The notes under the pieces were generated by a model, which ran no database searches, had not been told where the DNA came from, and was given only the letters and a program-made list of their open reading frames with translations. A program made the translations under genes and the position numbers. Below are positions 57,674-64,000 of a stretch of DNA of 64,000 nucleotides, piece by piece (the stretch's first letter is position 1; each line of letters starts with the position of its first letter). The stretch covers positions 288,270-352,269 of the forward strand of contig PALD01000080.1 in the NCBI GenBank assembly GCA_002710685.1. The letters run 5' to 3'. Source of the stretch: Cytophagaceae bacterium. GTDB taxonomy: Bacteria > Bacteroidota > Bacteroidia > Flavobacteriales > Flavobacteriaceae.

Positions 57674-58708
57674 CTAAGCTTCATCCACATGCTTGCGCAA
57701 CTGGGCCCGGCGGTCTAGGCGGGAAACCTTTGCTATGACCATATCTTCCACAAAATTGATGACCTTTTCCTGTACTTTGGTCTTGTAGACGCGGTTCATA
57801 TACGTGATACCGCCCGGACTCATCACGTTGACCTCCACGAGCATCCCATTGATGACGTCTATGCCCACAAAGTAGAGCCCATCTTTGACAAGCTTAGGAC
57901 CTATGCGGCGGCAAAGCTCTTTTTCTCTTTTAGTGAGCGCGTGCTTCTCGACACGCCCCCCGGCACTCACGTTAGAACGGTGGTCATTTTCTCCCGGTAC
58001 ACGTTTCATTGCCCCTATGGCCTTGCCATTGAGCATGAGGATGCGCACATCGCCTTGATCTGCCCCCGGGATATAATCTTGTAAGATCACATAGTTTGAT
58101 GAGCCATCCTTGTTGTTTATGTAAAAATCCAAGAGCGAACTGATACTGTTCATCGCGCTTTTTTCGATTAGGATAACACCACTACCGCCAAAACCATTGA
58201 GGGGTTTCAATATCATCTTGTCCTCTTTTGACTCTTTGATAATACCCAGCAAGTATTCCTTATTTTTGGTTACGTGCGTACGTGGTATAAACTCTGTCTT
58301 ATCATCTTCAAACACGGCCGTATAAAGTTTATTGTTTGCCCGGCGGATACCATCAACACTGTTCATGATAAAAACATCATCTTTTACAGAGTCCAGAAAA
58401 TTGAGCATAATGGTATCCAGTGGGGGATTTGACCGCATGATGATGACATCAAACCCCGCGAGGGGCAACATCTCGTCCCTAAATTTTGCCTTGGCATGAA
58501 ACCCCTTTAATGTTTGAGACACCTTCTCCTGCCGTTCTATAACCTTGCAAAATGCAAACGTGACACTATCGCGTATCGTAAGGTTTGCCGGAGTTGTCAT
58601 GGCCACGCCATGGCCCCGTTTTACACATTCTTTTACAAGGGCAAGTGAAGAATCATCTTCTGGGTTCTTGATATCCTGCCAGGGATACATCAGGAAACAT
58701 ACATTCAT
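57674..58708 (-). CDS. Glutathione-synthetase-like ATP-grasp ligase
   Basis: 344 aa. The N-terminal domain starts M-N-V-C-F-L-M-Y-P-W. ATP-grasp features follow: M-I-L-K-P-L-N-G-F-G-G-S-G-V (about 167-180), D-Q-G-D-V-R-I-L, D-V-I-N-G-M-L-V-E-V-N-V-M-S-P-G-G-I (metal-binding Glu/Asn). It looks like GshB, but no gamma-glutamylcysteine synthetase gene is in the window, and the adjacent amidohydrolase suggests an uncharacterised amide-forming pathway. Substrates cannot be assigned. Its promoter region on the right (58709-58780) is short and shared with the 3' end of the symporter gene. Confidence 0.82.
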   Translation of the reverse strand: MNVCFLMYPWQDIKNPEDDSSLALVKECVKRGHGVAMTTPANLTIRDSVTFAFCKVIERQEKVSQTLKGFHAKAKFRDEMLPLAGFDVIIMRSNPPLDTIMLNFLDSVKDDVFIMNSVDGIRRANNKLYTAVFEDDKTEFIPRTHVTKNKEYLLGIIKESKEDKMILKPLNGFGGSGVILIEKSAMNSISSLLDFYINNKDGSSNYVILQDYIPGADQGDVRILMLNGKAIGAMKRVPGENDHRSNVSAGGRVEKHALTKREKELCRRIGPKLVKDGLYFVGIDVINGMLVEVNVMSPGGITYMNRVYKTKVQEKVINFVEDMVIAKVSRLDRRAQLRKHVDEA

Positions 58709-58780
58709 TGGTAAAATGGTTGTTGGTTTGAATAAATATAGGCAAACTCAGCCCAAACAAACTTAAGAAAATCTCAAAAC

Positions 58781-60229
58781 CTATTTTTCATCAACCTCCC
58801 AGGCCTCATCTGGGTCCTTGTTGGGATTGTAGTTCATCATGCCCTCGCTTTTTGCAATGATTGAAGATACGGTGGCATCACCCGTAACATTTACCACGGT
58901 ACGACACATATCAAGAATCCTGTCCACGGGAAATATGATGGCTATCCATGCGGGGTTAAGGCTCACTGACTCCATCACGATAATCAACATTACCAAGCCA
59001 GCACTGGGCACGGCAGCCGTGCCTATTGAGGCCAAAGTGGCCGTCAGGACGATGGTCAATTGTTGCCCTAAGGTCAAATCAATCATGTGTATCTGCGCCA
59101 GGAAAACCACGGCGACTGCTTGATAGAGACAAGTACCATCCATATTAATGGTCGCACCTATGGGAAGCACAAAACTGGTAATCTTTTTATCAACGCCCAG
59201 GTTATCCTCAACACACTCCAGCGTCACGGGCAAAGTAGCCGCACTACTCGAAGTGGAGAAAGCCAGGGTCTGTGCAGGTCCCATGGCCTTAAAGAAACCC
59301 AGATAAGAAACCGCGCGCACAAACAACTTGAACAGTAATGGATAAAACAGGAATATCATGATGGCAAGCCCAAGGAACACGGTCAATGAATACCAGCTCA
59401 ACCCTTTAAATATCTCGACAACCTTGCCCACATCATCACCCGCCATCTGGCTCACCACACCCGCCAGCAGCGCAAACACAAAGAAAGGCGCAGCCTTCAT
59501 GATAAGGTCAACCATTTTAAGGAAAACCTCCATGATACCATCAACGGCCTTCATCACGGGGCCAGACTTAGCAACAGGGATAAAAAGAAGCGCAATACCA
59601 AAAAACAGCCCAAAGAAAATCACCTGAAGCATCAGGCCATTATCAGCCAGGGATGCAAAAAAATTCTCGGGTACGATATCCACAAGCGGTTGCAAGGGTC
59701 CTGAAGACTTGGTCTTGTTTGCCGTCTGCATTTTTTCACTTACAGAGGCATCAGCAAGTTCAGAGCGGCTAAGGTCTGTGATACGCTGGGCACGCTCCAT
59801 GAATTCAGGATCCTGTAAGTAATTGATGCCATCCTTGATCTCCACATTGTTATCAGCCGCCCAGACTTCATACCCAATCCTGTTATCTATACGCGACTGC
59901 TCATCAATGAGTTTCCCGGGTTTGATGAGGTTGACCAGTAAAAGCCCCAGAGACACCGCGATCACGGTGGTGACCAGGTAGGCCGCGAGGGTCTTTCCCC
60001 CCATCCTGCCCAGGCTCTTGGGGTCACCTATGCTCGACACGCCATTGATTATTGAAAAAAGCACCAGTGGTACGGCGATAAGCTTAAGAAGATTGATAAA
60101 TATCTTACCAAACGGTGCAATCCAGTCTATGGTAAATTGACTCCATCCCAGGGTGCTTGAGAGCAACGCCCATACAATACCCAATATCAACCCTATAATA
60201 ATCTGCCAGTGTAGTGCTATTTTCTTCAT
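58781..60229 (-). CDS. Dicarboxylate/amino acid:cation symporter (DAACS, GltP/DctA-like)
   Basis: 482 aa, inner membrane. Sodium- or proton-coupled uptake of glutamate/aspartate or C4-dicarboxylates. Transport-core signatures are intact: S-T-S-S-S-A-A-T-L-P-V-T (HP1 serine-rich) and G-A-T-I-N-M-D-G-T (TM7). An extra polar loop of about 70 residues (about 110-190) separates early helices, longer than in E. coli GltP but common in Bacteroidota. It is transcribed toward the ATP-grasp gene, 72 bases away, so a functional link is possible but unproven. Confidence 0.9.
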   Translation of the reverse strand: MKKIALHWQIIIGLILGIVWALLSSTLGWSQFTIDWIAPFGKIFINLLKLIAVPLVLFSIINGVSSIGDPKSLGRMGGKTLAAYLVTTVIAVSLGLLLVNLIKPGKLIDEQSRIDNRIGYEVWAADNNVEIKDGINYLQDPEFMERAQRITDLSRSELADASVSEKMQTANKTKSSGPLQPLVDIVPENFFASLADNGLMLQVIFFGLFFGIALLFIPVAKSGPVMKAVDGIMEVFLKMVDLIMKAAPFFVFALLAGVVSQMAGDDVGKVVEIFKGLSWYSLTVFLGLAIMIFLFYPLLFKLFVRAVSYLGFFKAMGPAQTLAFSTSSSAATLPVTLECVEDNLGVDKKITSFVLPIGATINMDGTCLYQAVAVVFLAQIHMIDLTLGQQLTIVLTATLASIGTAAVPSAGLVMLIIVMESVSLNPAWIAIIFPVDRILDMCRTVVNVTGDATVSSIIAKSEGMMNYNPNKDPDEAWEVDEK

Positions 60230-60275
60230 GTATTCATCCTAGTATTAAAGCCGAAAAGATACTCAAAACCGGGGG

Positions 60276-60295
60276 ATTTTGGCTTTTGCCAAAAT
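60276..60295. repeat. Interspersed palindrome after aroC, ATTTTGGC-TTTT-GCCAAAAT
   Basis: Eight-base perfect arms, directly 3' of the aroC stop on the minus strand. With its T/A-rich ends it could also terminate aroC. Confidence 0.7.
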
Positions 60296-60296
60296 A

Positions 60297-61361
60297 CTAA
60301 ACCCTTGAGGTTTTATTAAGCAGCACATTATCAGCAAGAACGAGTGCTGCCATTGCCTCTACGATAGGCACGGCACGGGGCACGACGCATGGGTCATGGC
60401 GGCCCTTGCCCATCATTTCGGTGGTATTGCCTTCTTTATCTATGGTAGGTTGGTTTTGCATTATCGTGGCCACGGGCTTAAAAGCTACCCTAAAGTAGAT
60501 ATCCATGCCGTTGCTTATCCCGCCTTGAACCCCACCGCTAAGATTGGTCTGTGTGCTTCCATCAGGATTGAAGAGGTCATTGTGCTCGCTGCCCTTCATC
60601 TTTGCCCCTTCAAAACCGCTACCGTATTCAAACCCCTTGACGGCATTGATGGAGAGCATCGCCTTGCCCAGCTCTGCATGAAGCTTGTCAAATACAGGTT
60701 CACCAAGGCCTACGGGCACATTTTGTATCACGCACATCACCGTACCTCCTATGGTATCGCCAGCCTTGCGGATTTCTTTGATCTTGTCTATCATCCTTTC
60801 GGCGAAAGCCATATCTGGACAGCGCACGATGTTCTTCTCGATATTATCAAAATCCACCTCTTGATAGGGTGCCTGCATCCTAATCTCACCCACTGAATCT
60901 ACAAAAGCGGTGATCTTGATGTCTTTTAAGAACTGCTTGGCAATTGCTCCTGCCGCTACCCTACTTGCCGTCTCGCGGGCCGAACTGCGCCCGCCCCCAC
61001 GGTAGTCGCGTATGCCATACTTTTGATCATAGGTATAGTCTGCATGGCTGGGACGGTAGGTGTCTTTGATGTGGCTATAGTCGTGAGACTTTTGATTTGT
61101 GTTTTCAATGATGAACCCTATGGGCGTGCCGGTGGTCTTATTTTCAAAAATACCAGAAAGGAACTTCACCGCATCTGGTTCTTTGCGCTGTGTTACAATC
61201 TTTGACTGGCCTGGTTTACGGCGCTCCATCTCTTTTTGGATCAAATCCATATTTAACTCAACGCCAGCGGGGCAACCATCAATGATACCGCCCAGTGCCT
61301 CTCCATGTGACTCACCAAAAGTGGTCAACTTAAATACCTTACCGAAGGTGTTTCCTGCCAT
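60297..61361 (-). CDS. aroC: Chorismate synthase
   Basis: 354 aa. Converts EPSP to chorismate with reduced FMN, the last common step of aromatic synthesis; cytoplasmic. All three family signatures are visible: [10 protein letters not shown] near the start, [18 protein letters not shown] (about 121-138) and [13 protein letters not shown] (about 320-332). Length is normal. Monocistronic on the minus strand. Confidence 0.97.
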   Translation of the reverse strand: MAGNTFGKVFKLTTFGESHGEALGGIIDGCPAGVELNMDLIQKEMERRKPGQSKIVTQRKEPDAVKFLSGIFENKTTGTPIGFIIENTNQKSHDYSHIKDTYRPSHADYTYDQKYGIRDYRGGGRSSARETASRVAAGAIAKQFLKDIKITAFVDSVGEIRMQAPYQEVDFDNIEKNIVRCPDMAFAERMIDKIKEIRKAGDTIGGTVMCVIQNVPVGLGEPVFDKLHAELGKAMLSINAVKGFEYGSGFEGAKMKGSEHNDLFNPDGSTQTNLSGGVQGGISNGMDIYFRVAFKPVATIMQNQPTIDKEGNTTEMMGKGRHDPCVVPRAVPIVEAMAALVLADNVLLNKTSRV

Positions 61362-61518
61362 CTTGCTTATTTGAGCAACGAAAATAAATTGTTTTACATT
61401 AAAATCTTAGCGAATGCACAAACAATTGTTCAAAACCCTGTTCATGAATCCCCTTAATTTAATATTGGGGTAATGCCTTAGTAATATAGATTATGGTAAT
61501 TTGACCAAAATGTAAAGC

Positions 61519-62349
61519 TTGAAGCGCAAAGTAGAACTTGTTGTAATCAGTGACGTTCACCTGGGGACCTACGGCGCCCACGCCAAGGAACTGCTGTACT
61601 ACCTGCAGAGCATAAAACCGGGGACGCTTATACTTAACGGTGATATCATAGACATCTGGCAGTTCAGGAAAAGGTATTTTCCCAAACCACACCTGCAGGT
61701 CATCAAAAAAATACTTTCGCTTGCCGCAAAAGGAACCCGTGTGTACTACATTACAGGCAACCATGACGAGAAGCTGCGCAAGTTCAGCCCCATGAAACTG
61801 GGCAACATCTCCGTGATTGATAAGCTCACCCTCAACCTGGACGGCCGAAGGGCATGGATTTTTCATGGTGATGTCTTTGACGCCTCGATACAGCACACCA
61901 AGTGGATTGCAAAACTGGGTGGCTGGGGCTATGACTTTCTCATCCTGCTCAACCGCTTCATCAACTGGTGGCTGGTAAAGATGGGAAGGCCCAAATATTC
62001 GCTGTCCAAAAAAATCAAGAACAGCGTTAAAAAGGCTGTAAGCTTTATCACAGACTTTGAAGAAACCGCGGCCCAACTTGCCATTGAGAACAGCTTTGAC
62101 TATGTGCTGTGCGGCCACATACACCAGCCCCAGATGCGCACCGTGGAGCATAAGGGCGGCAGGACACTTTACCTTAACAGTGGCGACTGGATAGAGAACC
62201 TCACCGCCCTAGAGTATAACCAGGGGCAATGGACGATGATGGAATATGAGGCACAGGACCTCCCTGAAATCGCCCCTGCCGAGGACATGGCGAACATTGA
62301 GGTTGACCCCAAGGCGGTGCTTGCCTCCATTACCGCTTTTGCGAAATAA
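61519..62349 (+). CDS. UDP-2,3-diacylglucosamine pyrophosphatase-like metallophosphoesterase (LpxH-like)
   Basis: 276 aa from TTG 61519. The product M-K-R-K-V-E-L-V-V-I-S-D-V-H-L-G-T matches the conserved flavobacterial N-terminus, and the only nearby ATG (61510) runs into a stop. Metallophosphoesterase motifs: S-D-V-H-L-G, N-G-D-I-I-D-I-W, G-N-H-D-E-K, H-G-D-V-F-D and C-G-H-I-H-Q-P. The likely reaction is hydrolysis of UDP-diacyl-GlcN to lipid X in lipid A synthesis, on the inner-membrane surface. A GTAATTTG about 15 bases before the start is one base short of the -7 consensus. Confidence 0.83.
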   Translation: MKRKVELVVISDVHLGTYGAHAKELLYYLQSIKPGTLILNGDIIDIWQFRKRYFPKPHLQVIKKILSLAAKGTRVYYITGNHDEKLRKFSPMKLGNISVIDKLTLNLDGRRAWIFHGDVFDASIQHTKWIAKLGGWGYDFLILLNRFINWWLVKMGRPKYSLSKKIKNSVKKAVSFITDFEETAAQLAIENSFDYVLCGHIHQPQMRTVEHKGGRTLYLNSGDWIENLTALEYNQGQWTMMEYEAQDLPEIAPAEDMANIEVDPKAVLASITAFAK

Positions 62350-62452
62350 ATAGCTGCGGCATGCCCGGTCTTGTCCTGACCCAGACCATAAAAAACCTCC
62401 CCCATGTGGCATGCTTTTGTGCTGCATATGAAGCTTCACGGTATGTGGCCTA

Positions 62453-63519
62453 TCATAGACTATCAAGCGGGCTCTTAATCTTTGAAATGCTCCCGGGGGT
62501 CACCTTTGTGTAGACCTGGGTGGTCTTGATGGAATGGTGCCCCAGCAATTCTTGTATAAACCGCATGTCAGCCCCTGATTCCAAAAGGTGTGTTGCATAC
62601 GAATGGCGCAGGCCATGAATGCCTATATTTTTCTGAATCCCTGCCCTGTTCATGGCTTTTTTAAATACCTGTTGCAGGCTGGATTTTGCATAAGCGCCAC
62701 CATATTGACCCTCCAATAAAAATTGTTTAGGCTTATAGCTGATGTAATATTCCCTTAATCTTGGCAATATGCTCACCGGTAAGGGCACGTACCGGTCCTT
62801 TTTACCTTTACCCGCCCTTATGAGAACCATCATGCGCTTACTATCTATGTCAGTCAGGGTAAGGTTGACCACCTCTGAAACCCTAAGCCCCATACCGTAG
62901 CACAATTGCAGGGCAACTAGATGTTTTAAGTTATGGGTGACCTTAAAGAGTTTCTTTACTTCTGATTGACTTAACATCTTGGGCAGGGTCAACGGTTTTT
63001 TAGGGCGTGGGATATCAAAAAACATCTGGGGACGGTGCAAGACCTGCTCAAAATAGAACTTTATGGCATTGATCTTTCCATTTAATTTACGCTCGCCCAT
63101 TTTTTCTTTATGGATGCAATAGAGAAAATAATCCTTTAACTTTTTTGGGTCAAGGTCTTGTACTGGGTAGTCATCAATCAAAAGTAATAGATGCTCAAAC
63201 TCTGCCATATAAATACGCACCGTACTACTGCTGTATTTTTTGAGCGATAACTGATGATGCAGATTCAGGTATGCATCTTTATTGACGGGATGAATCCTAA
63301 GGGATTTTTTTATATGGTTTTGTTTTTTAGACATTTGCAGGGCCTCTCTAACCGAGGGAAGGTCTGGTAGGTACCAGGATTTTTTTGAGGCACTCCACCG
63401 TGCTGATGGAAACCTCTTGCGCAATGCATTTTTTAATTCATTTCATATTGAAACTGAATGAATATTACATTTTTGTTTTTATGTGTGGCGGGTTTAAAAA
63501 TATATTTTGAGAAAACCAT
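62453..63519 (-). pseudogene. Tyrosine-type site-specific recombinase with a one-base frameshift near its 5' end
   Basis: The main open frame (62453-63424, 323 aa from a TTG) has a full catalytic set: Arg in G-M-G-L-R-V-S-E-V, Lys in G-K-G-K-K-D-R-Y-V-P, H-G-L-R-H-S-Y-A-T-H and L-G-H-H-S-I-K-T-T-Q-V-Y-T-K-V with the nucleophilic Tyr. Its N-terminus (R-K-R-F-P-S-A-R-W-S) starts inside a domain. A second frame from ATG 63519 reads M-V-F-S-K-Y-I-F-K-P then H-K-N-K-N-V-I-F-I-Q-F-Q-Y-E, the expected missing N-terminus. Adding one A to the AAA run (TTT at 63441-63443, plus strand) joins them as Q-Y-E-N-E-L-K-N-A-L-R-K, giving about 355 aa. It may be inactivated, a sequencing error or programmed frameshifting. 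It lacks the extra IntI insertion of classical integron integrases. Confidence 0.75.
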
Positions 63520-63525
63520 GCGGGT

Positions 63526-63572
63526 ATTTTGTATAACAAATTTTAAAAATATAAAAAAATGTTATACAAAAT
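63526..63572. repeat. 13-bp perfect inverted repeat upstream of the recombinase gene
   Basis: ATTTTGTATAACA (63526-63538) and TGTTATACAAAAT (63560-63572) with a 21-base AT-only spacer, ending 6 bases before the recombinase ATG. It could be an operator flanking the promoter or paired recombinase-binding sites. The spacer is longer than the 6-8 bases of a standard core site. Confidence 0.7.
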
Positions 63573-64000
63573 GCATGACTCAAAAATTTTATAATGGTAT
63601 TGTTTACAGGTGATACGGAATAAATTGTATATTGATACCTGATTTAAAAATACAGAGTTATCTACGTGTTACATATCATGGCTCCGGAATAACCACGGCA
63701 TACTCAAAGTGGGTTATAATCAGGAGTGTTGATGGAATCAACAGGCTCACCTCGTGGTTGCGAAATCAATGAAGCAGACCAATCACTCTCAGGACCACGA
63801 AATCAACTACGCCGCTGAATGGAAAAACAGGAGTTGAATTTCGACTTGGAAAAATCACCTCTCCCAACCAGGCCGGAAAAATGAAAACCCTGTGGGATTT
63901 ATCCAAATTGTGCGAAAAGAAATCAAAACCCTGTGGCCAAAACGGAACGGACCATCCAGGTGTGTCGCCACCATATGTAACAGGGGCTATAATTCATTGC
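63573..64000. other. Structured non-coding region beside the recombinase; candidate MITE, attachment site or cassette boundary
   Basis: No ORF longer than about 40 codons. TGTTACATATCATGG (63667-63681) and the inverse of TGTTACATATGGTGG (63968-63982) form a 15-bp imperfect inverted repeat (13 matches) enclosing about 286 bases of higher GC than the flanks. GGGTTATAATCA (63710-63721) is echoed by GGGCTATAATTCA (63984-63996). AAAACCCTGTGG occurs twice (near 63884 and 63926), and CGAAATCAA twice. The window ends inside this region, so its extent is unknown. Confidence 0.45.

Noticed and set aside
63526..63572. Classical integron attI/attC site
   Set aside because: The arms match the RYYYAAC/GTTRRRY boxes only imperfectly, and the recombinase lacks the IntI-specific insertion, so a standard integron is not supported.
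63639..63982. Short frames (28 and 39 codons) inside the element beside the recombinase
   Set aside because: Too short, no ribosome-binding site, and the region's inverted and direct repeats explain its structure better than coding.

Overview
The window looks like chromosomal DNA of a marine-type Flavobacteriaceae (Bacteroidota). The evidence is two proteins with type IX secretion (T9SS) C-terminal sorting domains, a TonB receptor paired with a DUF4249 lipoprotein, DUF4199 and DUF6095 membrane proteins, type B ribosomal protein L31, monomeric isocitrate dehydrogenase, fused PurL, and several TAnnTTTG (-7) promoter elements, one with a well-placed TTG at -33. I see no rRNA, tRNA or CRISPR array.

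Layout. 0-9.4 kb: tail of a PagL-like lipid A deacylase, a structured non-coding stretch, icd, TonB receptor/DUF4249, murQ/DUF6095, rpmE2, DUF4199 and a polyprenyl-phosphate glycosyltransferase. 9.5-18 kb: phosphosugar mutase, MsbA-like ABC exporter, an ECF sigma/anti-sigma-like/sensor trio, a BNR lipoprotein, an RNA m5C methyltransferase and a secreted endonuclease I. 18-28 kb: M14 peptidase plus BNR-propeller pair (minus strand) and purL. 28-36.5 kb: fatty-acid beta-oxidation (fadD, then marR-fadN-fadA-fadE) with a palindromic MarR-type operator. A four-helix-bundle (intervening-sequence) protein cassette is inserted between fadN and fadA. 36.6-41.2 kb: a beta-propeller/MFS/CBM9-like operon, and a TPP-riboswitch-controlled operon of a PnuC-type (thiamine, PnuT) transporter and an acyl-CoA-dehydrogenase-like flavoprotein. 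41.3-46.9 kb: a beta-helix protein, a 1099-aa T9SS cargo and an MscS channel. 47-51 kb: divergent GH15 trehalase-like enzyme and fused trehalose-6-phosphate synthase/phosphatase. 51-58.7 kb: M28 and M1 peptidases, YdeI-like protein, dienelactone hydrolase, EEP nuclease-like protein, N-formylglutamate amidohydrolase and a glutathione-synthetase-like ATP-grasp ligase. 58.8-62.3 kb: DAACS symporter, aroC and an LpxH-like pyrophosphatase. 62.4-64 kb: a tyrosine recombinase with a one-base frameshift in its 5' end, followed by inverted repeats and a structured non-coding element running to the window edge.

The most striking unexplained signal is a family of short interspersed palindromes of the form TTTsGC-N(3-5)-GCsAAA. 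More than 20 copies lie across the window, most of them inside genes. There they are read mainly as two peptide themes (A-L-S-E/Q, A-S-A-K, or S-L-K-A-K), and they favour signal peptides, lipoboxes and linkers. Copies between genes often sit beside Rho-independent terminators. Other leads are the four-helix-bundle cassette and its apparently empty sister site, the flavoenzyme under thiamine control, the ATP-grasp/amidohydrolase pair, and the integrase-adjacent repeats.
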